This document shows, piece after piece, positions 24,015 through 33,218 of a stretch of DNA of 64,000 bases. Each line of letters opens with the position of its first letter. The first letter of the stretch is position 1. The notes under the pieces were generated by a model. That model saw only the letters and a program-made list of their open reading frames with translations, did no database searches and was not told the DNA's origin. A program made the position numbers and the translations under genes. The stretch comes from JBHIKY01 sp042139015 (GTDB taxonomy: Bacteria > Bacillota > Bacilli > Bacillales > Marinococcaceae), in contig NZ_JBHIKY010000007.1 in assembly GCF_042139015.1 (NCBI RefSeq), positions 124,001 to 188,000 on the forward strand, read 5' to 3'.

Positions 24015-25780
24015 GTGCAGAGCAATTAGCAGCAAACGCCGCCATGCAGAGCTTTATTAATTGTTATTTAAGAGAAACGAATCAAGGAACATGGGCAAAA
24101 CAAGAGTCCGCGTCGGAAGGCTTTTATTTACCATTGAAAAATCAGCACATGGAGCTGTTTTTACCGGTCCGTTACCAATCAATAACTCACCGCCATCTGT
24201 TTTCGTTTCCTCTCTATTACAAAGCTGAGGGTGCACCTGACTGGCTTGAGCTTGACGTGACTCTGCTGTGCTCCCTGCTTTTAAAGGAATTAGCGCTTGA
24301 GCATAACCACCATCAAGATACAGAAGAAATGATGCAGCGTATTTTACAAAGCTACGACCTGACGGCTTCTTTTTTAGAGAGCCGAAGCAGTGATGAATCA
24401 CTGTACAGCACACACCAAACATATATTCAAGCAGAGCAGTCTCTCCTGCTCGGACATTTACTCCATCCCACTCCTAAAAGCAGGCAGGGTATGGACCGCG
24501 AAACAGACCGAAACAACTATTCTCCCGAAATGAAAGGAGCTTTTCAGCTTCATTACTTCCGGGCTCATCATTCGATTGTCAAAGAGCATTCTGCTGAGGA
24601 ACTCACCGCTACAACTATGATCAAAAATGAACTATTGCAAGATTCAGAGATAGAGGAGAATTTTAAAGATAATTATTTAAAGGCTGACGATTATTCTCTC
24701 ATACCTGTTCACCCGTTGCAGGCAGAACAGTTATTATATAATCCTGAAACTGCTGACATGATGCAGAATGGAAAACTGGCATACCTTGGAGCGCAGGGGA
24801 AAGCTTATTCAGCTACATCTTCAATCCGGACGCTGTACCATGAAGATTCACCTTATATGTTCAAGTTTTCTATACCTGTGAAAGTGACCAATTCTCTTAG
24901 AGTAAACCAATTAAAAGAGCTTGAGCGCGGCGTGGAAGTAGATAACATTCTGCACAGCAGGGTTGGAGAAGAGCTTGCCTCGTATTTTCCTCATTTTCAG
25001 GTAATACGGGATCCGGCATATATAACATTACACGGGAAGACAGAGACAGGCTTTGAAACCATCATCCGGCAAAACCCTTTTCAAGGAGAAAAAGCAAAGG
25101 AAGTATCTCTTGCTGCCGGCCTGTTTCAAGATCCATTTGAAAAAGACAGCAGCATGCTGACGGAAATAATCCGTGAGCTTTCGAATAATGAGAATCGAAG
25201 CACCGAAGAAATCAGTAAAGATTGGTTCCGAAAATATTTATCGATCTCACTGCAGCCAATGGCATGGCTATATTTCACGCATGGCATTGCACTAGAGGCC
25301 CATCAGCAGAATTCTGTGCTGAAAATGAAAGATGGCTATCCGGAAACATTTTATTACCGGGATAATCAAGGCTACTATTTTTGCGAGTCCAAAGCAGATC
25401 ACCTTCGTTCGTTCCTGCCGGACTTGAATAAGAAGAGCGACACAATCTGCAGCGATGCGATTGCTGATGAACGCTTCCGCTATTATTTTTTTATTAACCA
25501 TTTATTTGGTCTAATCAATGGCTTTGGTTCTACTGGTTTGATTGAAGAAGAGGAGCTCATCGACGTGCTCCGCAGCGAGCTTGACGACCTGCGCCACTTA
25601 CATCCAGATTCTCCTCTTCTTTACAGTCTGCTGCATGAGGAAACCATTCCATCAAAAGCAAATCTATTAACTAGATTTTATGACATGGATGAATTGACCG
25701 GATCATTAGCTACTCAATCGGTGTATGTCAATATTACGAATCCGCTGAATGCGAGGGAGCGTGTTGTCCATGGCTCATAA
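24011..25780 (+). CDS. IucA/IucC-family NIS synthetase 1 (RhbC-like)
   Basis: A 589-residue NRPS-independent siderophore synthetase that uses ATP to join a citrate carboxyl to a hydroxamate diamine. Family motifs visible are HPLQAEQL near 237, the nucleotide-site stretch SSIRTLYHEDSPYMFKFS split near 275-290 with conserved S-R and K, and HGIALEAHQQN near 425 in the C-terminal FhuF-like region. It has a second, distinct family member four genes later. Two different IucA/IucC enzymes are the hallmark of citrate siderophores acylated on both ends, such as schizokinen or aerobactin. It is coupled to both flanking genes by overlaps. Confidence 0.92.
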   Translation: MSAEQLAANAAMQSFINCYLRETNQGTWAKQESASEGFYLPLKNQHMELFLPVRYQSITHRHLFSFPLYYKAEGAPDWLELDVTLLCSLLLKELALEHNHHQDTEEMMQRILQSYDLTASFLESRSSDESLYSTHQTYIQAEQSLLLGHLLHPTPKSRQGMDRETDRNNYSPEMKGAFQLHYFRAHHSIVKEHSAEELTATTMIKNELLQDSEIEENFKDNYLKADDYSLIPVHPLQAEQLLYNPETADMMQNGKLAYLGAQGKAYSATSSIRTLYHEDSPYMFKFSIPVKVTNSLRVNQLKELERGVEVDNILHSRVGEELASYFPHFQVIRDPAYITLHGKTETGFETIIRQNPFQGEKAKEVSLAAGLFQDPFEKDSSMLTEIIRELSNNENRSTEEISKDWFRKYLSISLQPMAWLYFTHGIALEAHQQNSVLKMKDGYPETFYYRDNQGYYFCESKADHLRSFLPDLNKKSDTICSDAIADERFRYYFFINHLFGLINGFGSTGLIEEEELIDVLRSELDDLRHLHPDSPLLYSLLHEETIPSKANLLTRFYDMDELTGSLATQSVYVNITNPLNARERVVHGS

Positions 25781-26357
25781 TACAGAGTCGCCGGTGTTTT
25801 CATACAGAAGATACTCTCCAGTACTCGGACAGGAAATTCAATTTCGGAAGGTTATAGAAACAGAGGATTTTTCTTTGCTGCACGAATGGATGCATAACGA
25901 GCATGTGATTCCCTTCTGGCAATTAAATTTCTCAAGAGAAGAATATAAAAATCACCTGCAAAAAGCTCTCGCTGATACACATCAATCACTCTATATCGGC
26001 TGCTTGAATGGCCGTTCAATGAGCTATTGGGAAGCATATTGGGCGGCAGACGATATTATCGGCAGGTATTATCATGCACAGCCTTATGATCAAGGCATCC
26101 ACCTCTTAATCGGACCTGAGAGCGATATCGGGAAAGGCTATGCGCTGCCACTATTAGAGGAAATGACTGCATTTCTATTTGAAGATCAACGAACCACCAG
26201 AGTTGTTGCAGAACCTGACATACGAAATGATAAAATGATCCACGTCTTTAAACAATGCGGATTTGAGCCTGTGAAGCCTGTCGATCTTCCTGACAAACGG
26301 GGCCTGTTCATGGTATGCAGACGTGAAACCTTTGAAAGGATGAATAGACATGAATAA
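25770..26357 (+). CDS. GNAT acyltransferase for hydroxylamine acylation (RhbD/IucB-like)
   Basis: About 195 residues of the siderophore GNAT family (AlcB/IucB/RhbD). Characteristic pieces are LLHEWMHNEHVIPFW near 30-45, SYWEAYWAADDIIGRYY near 83, the acetyl-CoA region IGPESDIGKGYALPLL near 115 and ARNDKM-like PDIRNDKMIHVFKQCGFE near 155. It would acetylate the N-hydroxylated diamine. The start is ATG 25770, overlapping the preceding synthetase by 11 bases, with GAGGGAG upstream; the ATG at 25749 has no RBS. It overlaps the monooxygenase by eight bases. Confidence 0.9.
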   Translation: MAHNTESPVFSYRRYSPVLGQEIQFRKVIETEDFSLLHEWMHNEHVIPFWQLNFSREEYKNHLQKALADTHQSLYIGCLNGRSMSYWEAYWAADDIIGRYYHAQPYDQGIHLLIGPESDIGKGYALPLLEEMTAFLFEDQRTTRVVAEPDIRNDKMIHVFKQCGFEPVKPVDLPDKRGLFMVCRRETFERMNRHE

Positions 26358-27663
26358 ACCGGATAAAATCTATGACATTATCGGCGTCGGAATCGGCCCT
26401 TTTAATCTTGGGCTGGCTGCCCTGCTGGATCAGACTCCGGAGCTGGAAGGACTGTTTCTGGACGAAAACCCTGAATTCCAATGGCATGCCGGAATGCTTA
26501 TTGACGGAACGACGATGCAGGTTCCTTTTCTTGCTGATCTTGTAACAATGGCCGACCCAAAAAGCCCGTACACCTTTCTTCAGTATTTGCAGGAACAGGA
26601 TAGACTTTATGCCTTTTATTTCTATGAAAAGTTTCATATACCACGCCAGGAATACAATGATTACTGCCGCTGGACAGCTGCTAAGCTCCCCTCCTGCCGG
26701 TTCGGGCACAGAGTAGTGAACGTCACTTACTCCGGGGAACAGGGTTTCTATGAAATAAAAGTACAAAATAATGATAACCACACGATCGAATATTATCACA
26801 CCCGTCATTTTGCCATGGGAATTGGCACGAAACCGACCGTTCCGAAATCTGCCGAAGCTCTCAGTGCGGGAAAGATGTGCCACTCTGCAGACTATTTAAG
26901 AAACAAAGAAAAAATCCTGGAAAAGAACACGATTACAGTCATTGGTTCGGGACAGAGTGCAGCTGAAGTTTTTCTCGATTTACTAATCGAAAAACCGGAG
27001 CATGGATACCAGCTTCAATGGTACACCCGCTCTCCCGGATTTTTTCCAATGGAATACTCGAAGCTCGGTTTAGAGCACTTCTCTCCTGAATATACCAGCT
27101 ATTTCTATCACCTGGATTCGAAAACGAAAGATAAGCTGCTTAAACAGCAGTCTCTTCTTTATAAAGGAATCAGCATGGATACAATAGCTGCTATTTATGA
27201 TCAGCTGTACGAGCAGTCGATCGGAAATACATCCCAGGGCGCACTGCTGCAGGCGCAGACAGAAATGACAAGTGTGGAAGAAACAGAAGCTGGAAGCATC
27301 CTATTAGAATTAGAAGAAGTTCATTTACAGGAAAAACTTACGGTCGAGACCGACCAGCTGATTCTTGCAACAGGCTACGAACAGGCTTCTCCTTCCTTCT
27401 TAGAAGGAATCGAGCATTTCCTTCAGCGAGACGAGAAAGGGCTTCTGCAGATTGATGAACAATATAGTGTCCGACAGACAAATGAACAAAACCATGTTTT
27501 TGTCCAAAACGGAGAAATGCATACCCATGGAGTCGGAGCACCAGACCTTGGACTCGGCGCCCACCGGAATGCGATTATTATCAATCAGTTAGCAGGACGG
27601 GAAGTTTATCCTGTCCGTAGGAAAAATGTCTTCCAGCAATTCGGCTGGCAGCGCAGCAGCTAG
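26350..27663 (+). CDS. L-lysine/diamine N-monooxygenase of siderophore pathway (RhbE/IucD-like)
   Basis: A 437-residue flavin N-hydroxylating monooxygenase. The FAD loop GVGIGPFNLGLAALL is at about 12-26, the NADPH loop VIGSGQSAAEVFLD near 196, and the C-terminal ATGYEQASP near 342 and HGVGAPDLGLGAHRN near 392 match the IucD/RhbE/PvdA family. It hydroxylates the primary amine of the diamine before acetylation. The RBS GAAAGGATG is within the upstream gene. The 3' end overlaps the transporter gene by 38 bases in another frame, an unusually long overlap that ties the two together. Confidence 0.93.
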   Translation: MNKPDKIYDIIGVGIGPFNLGLAALLDQTPELEGLFLDENPEFQWHAGMLIDGTTMQVPFLADLVTMADPKSPYTFLQYLQEQDRLYAFYFYEKFHIPRQEYNDYCRWTAAKLPSCRFGHRVVNVTYSGEQGFYEIKVQNNDNHTIEYYHTRHFAMGIGTKPTVPKSAEALSAGKMCHSADYLRNKEKILEKNTITVIGSGQSAAEVFLDLLIEKPEHGYQLQWYTRSPGFFPMEYSKLGLEHFSPEYTSYFYHLDSKTKDKLLKQQSLLYKGISMDTIAAIYDQLYEQSIGNTSQGALLQAQTEMTSVEETEAGSILLELEEVHLQEKLTVETDQLILATGYEQASPSFLEGIEHFLQRDEKGLLQIDEQYSVRQTNEQNHVFVQNGEMHTHGVGAPDLGLGAHRNAIIINQLAGREVYPVRRKNVFQQFGWQRSS

Positions 27664-28852
27664 GCGTCTGCTCTGCCTGTGTCTGTTTGTTTCCATCTTT
27701 TCAGAAGTGCTTCTGTCTCCGTTCTATCCGCAATTCTTTGAAAAGGTGTTTTCCATTAACGGAACAGCTTTCACAGGTTTCTTTATCTTTGCATGTCGTC
27801 TTGCCGTTATGATTTCTACCCCGATTTGGGGAAAGCTGTCGCAGAAAATTGGAACAAGCCGGCTCTTTCTAATTGCACTTGGATGCTCCCCATTTTTTTC
27901 AGGAGCTTTAGCCTTTGCCAATACGCCTGCGCTATTTCTTTTTATCACCGTGCTGATGCTGACAGTGAAAAGCAGCCTGCTGCTTATATATCCTCTGCTC
28001 GCCGAAACAAACGGTGCGGCTTCAACGTCCAGGCACTACCAGCTTCTCTTTCACGGGGCTATCATTAGTGCGTCTATCTGTGGAGCCGTCGTAATGATGC
28101 ATCAAAGCCCGGAGCGTGTATTTCTCTTGCTGGCGTTAATCGATGCGTTGCTTTTTCTCCTTTTATGGGTTTCAAGAGCAAAGCTTCCGGTTTCCCCTGT
28201 ACGTATAGAAAAAAAACGAAAATTTCAACGCGCTGGTCTCGGCATACCTGTCGTCATGTTTTTTCTGTTCGGTGCTGCCGTGTTTGCTTTTCATTTAGGG
28301 AACAATGTCATCCGCCCCTACTTTACACTCTATGCGGAAAACACGTTTTTCACCGAGACATTCATGAGCAGTATATTATTTATGCTTCCGAACGCTGCAG
28401 CGCTGCTCGTAATGCCGTGGATGCATAAGTGGGTGACAAAAAATAATGCCCTCAGTTTTTCTGTCCTGGCCGTTTTCATTCTTAGTGTTACATTATTTAT
28501 TCAATGGGGTGTCTCGGCGCTTTGGCTGTTTGCAGCAGCAAGGGTTTTATATGGTGTGTTTCTTGCTTCAGGCCAGGCCGCAATAGATGCTTCGTTTTTT
28601 CATAGACAAAACGCCGGCAATACTTCATATGCTTACAGTCTCTTATTACTTTTTCAAAATGCTGCCCTGTTAACAGCACCGCTTGCGGCTGCTTATACGG
28701 CTTCAGCAGCTGGACATGCTGTACCGTTTCTTGCCGGAGCTCTTATACTCATGGGAGCTTTCGCAGCCCTCTATCATTTATCAGGAGAAAATCAGAAAAT
28801 AGAAAGCCCCTATTATTCAAACGCAGGAAAAAGAAAGGAAGATATCACATGA
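27626..28852 (+). CDS. MFS transporter, probable siderophore exporter
   Basis: A 408-residue major facilitator with about 12 hydrophobic segments. The MFS loop 2-3 motif is recognisable as SGAL/GKLSQKIGTSRLFLIAL near 72-90. It sits inside the biosynthetic operon between the N-monooxygenase and the second synthetase, overlapping the former by 38 bases and the latter by four, so it is made with the pathway. Export of the finished siderophore is the natural role, as for other MFS proteins within such clusters; import is less likely in a Gram-positive, which uses ABC systems. No receptor or ABC uptake genes are in the window. Confidence 0.85.
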   Translation: MSSSNSAGSAAARRLLCLCLFVSIFSEVLLSPFYPQFFEKVFSINGTAFTGFFIFACRLAVMISTPIWGKLSQKIGTSRLFLIALGCSPFFSGALAFANTPALFLFITVLMLTVKSSLLLIYPLLAETNGAASTSRHYQLLFHGAIISASICGAVVMMHQSPERVFLLLALIDALLFLLLWVSRAKLPVSPVRIEKKRKFQRAGLGIPVVMFFLFGAAVFAFHLGNNVIRPYFTLYAENTFFTETFMSSILFMLPNAAALLVMPWMHKWVTKNNALSFSVLAVFILSVTLFIQWGVSALWLFAAARVLYGVFLASGQAAIDASFFHRQNAGNTSYAYSLLLLFQNAALLTAPLAAAYTASAAGHAVPFLAGALILMGAFAALYHLSGENQKIESPYYSNAGKRKEDIT

Positions 28853-30660
28853 TTTCATCAAGTGAGCTTGCCCCTGTTCGGAGAGAAAATTGGAAATTAG
28901 CCAACCGCCGCCTCGTCGGAAAAATGCTGCAGGAATTTTTATACGAAAAAATTATTGAGGCAGAGAAGGAAGAGATGACCGAGAATGGTCTTCAGTCATT
29001 AAAGGTCCGCTTGGGAAACATTCATTACACATTCGAGGCAAAAACTCGATTCTTTGAGAGCTATCATGTCTATGAAAATACAATTGAAAAGAATAAAGAT
29101 GGCGGCTCACTGGCACTTTCAGCAAGTGACTTTTTAATCGAGCTGCAGCAGCATGCTCCAATTACTAGTGAAACAGCAGGACATTTATTAAAGGAGTATT
29201 ACCATACACTTGTAGCCGACTGCCATCTGCTGGATAAACAAACGACTGCCGGCACCCTCGCAGAAATGGATTATGCAGAGCTGGAGGGAGAAATGAGCGG
29301 TCACCCATGGATTACTTATAATAAAGGAAGAATAGGCTTTAATTATAAGGATTATCTCGATTATGCACCGGAGCATAAGCGGCCTATCACACTTTTCTGG
29401 ATTGCGGTCCACGAATCTGCCGCCACCTTTCAATCGACAGAAGAAGTGTCCTATGAAAGACTGATGCAGCAGGAGCTTCTTGACAATGAGCTGCACACTT
29501 TTCGTTCCCAGGTAGAGAAGGCAGGAGCGAAGCCGGAAGAATATTTTTTCGTACCAGTACACAAATGGCAGTGGGAACACAACATTATTCCTTTATTTGC
29601 TGACTACCTGGCAGACGCCCGCATTATCCCGCTAGGTTATTCTAATGATGCCTATCTTCCACAGCAATCAATCCGGACCTTTGTCAACATTGATGAAAAA
29701 CAAAAGTATCACGTAAAGCTGCCAATAAGCATTTTAAATACACTGGTTTACCGTGGACTGCCGAGTGAGAGAACCACGATCGCTCCGAAGGTAACAGACT
29801 GGGTTAAATCAATTAAGTCAAAAGACAGCTTTCTACGAGACACCTGCAACATTGGTCTGCTTGGTGAAGTGGCAACAATCGATGTCTCACACGATTCCTA
29901 CCATGCTCTCGATAAAGCACCTTATCAATATTTAGAACTGCTCGGAACAGTCTGGCGTGAAAGTATATACAACGAAATAGACGAAGATGAACATCCCATC
30001 ACCCTGTCTGCACTGCTTCACAAAGATTCCAAGGACAAGCCTTTTGTGCAGGAGCTTATGGAAAGGTCAGGGCTTTCTCCAGAAGAGTGGATACAAAAGC
30101 TTTGCGCTGCGATACTGCCGCCGCTGCTTCATTATTTATACCAATATGGAACTGTTTTTTCTCCGCACGGTCAAAACACGATTGTGTCACTGAAAGATTA
30201 CGTTCCGCACCGTTTAATCATGAAAGACTTTGTAGATGACGTAAATATTAGTGATCAGCCGCTGCCCGAATTAACGGATGTACCTGATGATCTGAAACGA
30301 GTACTTCGCAGTGAAGGTCCGGAGGGGCTTGTACAGTTTATTTTTACCGGACTGTTTATCTGCCATTTCAGGTATCTTGCAGATATCCTCGATGAAGCAG
30401 ACCTGGTCTATGAGAAAGATTTCTGGAGCTTCACCGCCCAGAGTATTGAAGCATACCAGCAGCAGTTCCCTGAATCGGCAGATCGGTTTGAACTATTTAA
30501 TCTATTCCGGCCGAAAATGACCAAATTATGCCTGAATCGCAACCGCATGCTTGATTATGGGTACGCCGACGGTGATGACCGGCCGCACGCGTCCGAACAT
30601 GGCACCGTAGACAATGCATTATTTTTTATGCGGACTAAAGAAGTTCATAGTAATCATTAA
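28849..30660 (+). CDS. IucA/IucC-family NIS synthetase 2 (RhbF-like)
   Basis: A 603-residue NIS synthetase, clearly related to but distinct from the one at 24011. Features include HPWITYNKGRIGFNYKDY near 150, VPVHKWQWEHNI near 226, QQSIRTFVN near 268 with the conserved S-R pair, KLPISI near 288 and SPHGQNTIVSL near 438. It would attach the second hydroxamate arm to the citrate monoamide. It closes the operon, overlaps the MFS gene by four bases and is followed two bases later by a strong terminator. Confidence 0.92.
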   Translation: MISSSELAPVRRENWKLANRRLVGKMLQEFLYEKIIEAEKEEMTENGLQSLKVRLGNIHYTFEAKTRFFESYHVYENTIEKNKDGGSLALSASDFLIELQQHAPITSETAGHLLKEYYHTLVADCHLLDKQTTAGTLAEMDYAELEGEMSGHPWITYNKGRIGFNYKDYLDYAPEHKRPITLFWIAVHESAATFQSTEEVSYERLMQQELLDNELHTFRSQVEKAGAKPEEYFFVPVHKWQWEHNIIPLFADYLADARIIPLGYSNDAYLPQQSIRTFVNIDEKQKYHVKLPISILNTLVYRGLPSERTTIAPKVTDWVKSIKSKDSFLRDTCNIGLLGEVATIDVSHDSYHALDKAPYQYLELLGTVWRESIYNEIDEDEHPITLSALLHKDSKDKPFVQELMERSGLSPEEWIQKLCAAILPPLLHYLYQYGTVFSPHGQNTIVSLKDYVPHRLIMKDFVDDVNISDQPLPELTDVPDDLKRVLRSEGPEGLVQFIFTGLFICHFRYLADILDEADLVYEKDFWSFTAQSIEAYQQQFPESADRFELFNLFRPKMTKLCLNRNRMLDYGYADGDDRPHASEHGTVDNALFFMRTKEVHSNH

Positions 30661-30661
30661 G

Positions 30662-30695
30662 AAAAGGGTGGATCAGAAATGATCCACCCTTTTTC
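30662..30695 (+). terminator. Strong terminator of the siderophore operon
   Basis: A 14-bp perfect stem (AAAAGGGTGGATCA with its complement) closes on a GAAA tetraloop and runs into TTTTT. It directly follows the last stop codon. Confidence 0.93.
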
Positions 30696-30765
30696 TTAAT
30701 AAAAAGCTGTTATGCTCTTCTTATCACAGTAGCTTTTACGGAAGAAAACGTTATTTAAATTTACT

Positions 30766-31863
30766 TTAAAGCTTTTCAGTTGGTCTATATATCGCCTGTG
30801 GCCGGTAAATGCGGTTATCCTCAGCCTGCTCGATTATATGTGCTGTCCATCCCGCCATCCTGCTTGCTGTGAAAACCGGTGTGAACAGCTCAGCAGGAAT
30901 GTCAGCTGCACGCAGAACGGCTGCTGCGTAGAATTCTACATTAGTATAAAGTTTTCTTCCCGGCTTATATTCATGAAGAAGAGTGATAGCTTTGTTTTCT
31001 ACGTAATGGGCAAGCTCCAGCCAGGGGTCGTCTTGAGTCAGCTGAGAAGTGATTTTTTTTAACGCTTCTGCCCGCGGATCTGTGGTCTTATATACACGAT
31101 GTCCGAAACCCATCAGCTTCTTTCCACCTTCTATCTGTTCTCGAAGCCATGGTTCTGCTTTAATTTTATGCTTGATTTGTTCGAGCATATCAAACACACC
31201 GCTCGGAGCGCCTCCATGCAATGATCCTTTCATTGCGGCGATCGCTCCTGTGACTGCCGACGCCATATCTGCTTCAGTGGAGGCAATGACTCTTGCTGCA
31301 AATGTAGAGGCATTCAATCCATGCTCCATGGTCAGTATAAAATAGGCGGTCATAGCTTTGACATGAGAATGATGTGGAACCTCCCCTGTCAGCATATACA
31401 AAAAGTTTTCTACATGGTCAAGCTCAGAGTGAGGAGGCACAGGCTCCAGCTCATTCTGCATCCTCCACCGGGCAGCTATAATTACCGGCACAGCAGCTGT
31501 CAGCTTTACTGCTTCGTTAATTGTAGGCGGCCATTGATAATATTCATCTCCTAATGCAGAAATACCTGTCCTGACGGCACTCATCATCGGCATCCCCTGC
31601 GGGAGTTCCCTTAGTATATTAAATACATACTCTGGAAGTTCTCTATTCAGTAGGAAATCATTTTTTACTTTTTCTAATTCACCTTTCACTGGAAGGTTTC
31701 CGTTCCAAAGCATCCAGCAGACTTCTTCAAAGCTTCGATCTTCCGCAAGAATCTCTGCTGGTTCGCCGCGATACACAAGTTTTCCTTTTTCCCCATCAAC
31801 TAAACTGATGGTTGTTTCTGCAACCACAGTGCCTTCAAGGCCCTTTTTCAATACTTTATTCAT
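30766..31863 (-). CDS. citA: Citrate synthase, minor type CitA
   Basis: A 365-residue citrate synthase condensing acetyl-CoA and oxaloacetate. Active-site histidines are in MEHGLNAST (H181) and GFGHRVYKTTDPR (H255), and LHGGAP is at 215-220. The usual catalytic aspartate motif NVDFY reads NVEFY here, with E310. The divergent LysR gene next door reproduces the B. subtilis citA-citR pair, which is the basis for calling it CitA rather than CitZ. Its proximity to a citrate-consuming siderophore operon may be functional, but they are on opposite strands and separated by a terminator. ATG 31863 follows GGGGGAGAGGA. Confidence 0.88.
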   Translation of the reverse strand: MNKVLKKGLEGTVVAETTISLVDGEKGKLVYRGEPAEILAEDRSFEEVCWMLWNGNLPVKGELEKVKNDFLLNRELPEYVFNILRELPQGMPMMSAVRTGISALGDEYYQWPPTINEAVKLTAAVPVIIAARWRMQNELEPVPPHSELDHVENFLYMLTGEVPHHSHVKAMTAYFILTMEHGLNASTFAARVIASTEADMASAVTGAIAAMKGSLHGGAPSGVFDMLEQIKHKIKAEPWLREQIEGGKKLMGFGHRVYKTTDPRAEALKKITSQLTQDDPWLELAHYVENKAITLLHEYKPGRKLYTNVEFYAAAVLRAADIPAELFTPVFTASRMAGWTAHIIEQAEDNRIYRPQAIYRPTEKL

Positions 31864-31987
31864 AGGAATCCTCTCCCCCTATAAAAATAATTATTATACT
31901 TATACTGTATACGATTGATCCATTTAATAATATTAAATAATTATTGTATAATTAATTAAATTTATTAATCATTTTTGGAGGAATGCC

Positions 31988-32863
31988 ATGAATATGCAGT
32001 GGATTCGAACCTTTCTTACAGCAGCTGTCTATGAGAATTACTTTAGAGCCTCAGAAAAGCTCTATATCTCCCAGCCATCGGTAACTGTGCATATCCGGCA
32101 ATTAGAAAAGGAACTTGGTGTTCCATTATTTGAAAAAAAGGGCAGAAGAGTGTACTTAACATCATTCGGCCGAGACTTCCTTCCCCATGCGAGGAGTATA
32201 CTCGAATCCTTTGAATCTGGAAAAAGTCTTCTCGACAAAAAACGGCAGGGCTATGAACTGACCTTAACAATTGCTGTTTCCCCATTTCTCGCCTCTACTT
32301 ATTTACCGTACTGGGTAAAGCAGTTTATCAGGGATCATAAAAATGTCGAGGTGGATATCCACGTTATTGATTCGGAGGATATTCCTGAAGAAATTATGCA
32401 GGGAAAAGCAGATGTCGGCCTTGCGAGAAAAAAACACGAGTTTCCGGGACTTCACACAGAGAAATTTCAGGAGGAGCCTCTTTTGATCGTATCTCCGCAT
32501 GATGGTGGAGACAGTGAATCCAGCCTGCCGATAGAACTGGAAGAAATCATTCAGGGCTCTGTGCTGCTTACACACAACCATCCTGACTATTGGGAGGACG
32601 TTTTAGTTGAATTAAAAAACCTGCACCCTTATTTTCGTACAATGAGAGTATCTCAGGTTCACGTTACAAAACGATTTATTGAAGAAGGAATCGGCTTTTC
32701 AATCCTGCCCAGCTCCGCCGTCCGGCGTGAACTGGCGGAAGGAAGGATGCTGGAGGTGCCCGCCGGAAATGTGAAGCTTCCCTCTGCCTCTTCCTATGTA
32801 ATTTGGAAAAATGAAAGTATGGAGGGAAATGCGTTTATAAATAAGCTTCGCAGCTTGATATGA
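31988..32863 (+). CDS. citR: LysR-type regulator, probable CitR
   Basis: A 291-residue LysR-family protein. Residues 1-60 form the winged HTH (WIRTFLTAAVYENYFRASEKLYISQPSVTVHIRQLE), and the rest is the effector-binding fold with two alpha/beta lobes. It is divergent from citA across a 124-bp AT-rich region containing both promoters, as in B. subtilis where CitR represses citA. The regulator-target assignment is from this arrangement. ATG 31988 lies behind TGGAGG. No operator could be fixed with confidence. Confidence 0.82.
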   Translation: MNMQWIRTFLTAAVYENYFRASEKLYISQPSVTVHIRQLEKELGVPLFEKKGRRVYLTSFGRDFLPHARSILESFESGKSLLDKKRQGYELTLTIAVSPFLASTYLPYWVKQFIRDHKNVEVDIHVIDSEDIPEEIMQGKADVGLARKKHEFPGLHTEKFQEEPLLIVSPHDGGDSESSLPIELEEIIQGSVLLTHNHPDYWEDVLVELKNLHPYFRTMRVSQVHVTKRFIEEGIGFSILPSSAVRRELAEGRMLEVPAGNVKLPSASSYVIWKNESMEGNAFINKLRSLI

Positions 32864-33218
32864 GAAAGCTATATCTTCTTTACGATCGAAGAAAAACTTG
32901 GTTTGCCACCAGGTCTAGAAGGCGAAAGCCGGGTAGCCACTGCAGGTTCTCCGGACATTGGTTCCGCTATTTTCTCCAATCAGAATTTAATAAAATAATG
33001 GATCTCCTGTCCGTATCCAGCCCACAATCCATTTGCCGCAAGACGCGGCGACTCCGGTCGTACTTTCATCTATTATCAGGATCAAATAAAGCGCTTCTGA
33101 CTATCATTTTTGATAATCGGAAGCGCTTTTACTTTTCACAGGCCGTTATGTCCCGGCCTCATTTGTTATGAAAATTATAAAAATAGAGAAGCTTCTATGC
33201 TGAGACTCCTGGTACCGA
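32864..33218. repeat. Repeat-derived intergenic region with terminator
   Basis: No supported gene. Around 32940-33065 the sequence contains GGACATTGGTTCCGCTA and GCGGCGACTCCG, words shared with intergenic repeats at 21260-21520 and 52980-53070, and appears to be a decayed copy. At 33087-33130 a long hairpin (AAAGCGCTTC with its complement, inner TATCA/TGATA) followed by TTTTAC is a terminator that can serve citR. Confidence 0.6.

Noticed and set aside
32860..33171. 103-codon plus-strand frame after citR
   Set aside because: It overlaps the citR stop, runs through repeat-derived sequence and a terminator, and has basic low-complexity content.
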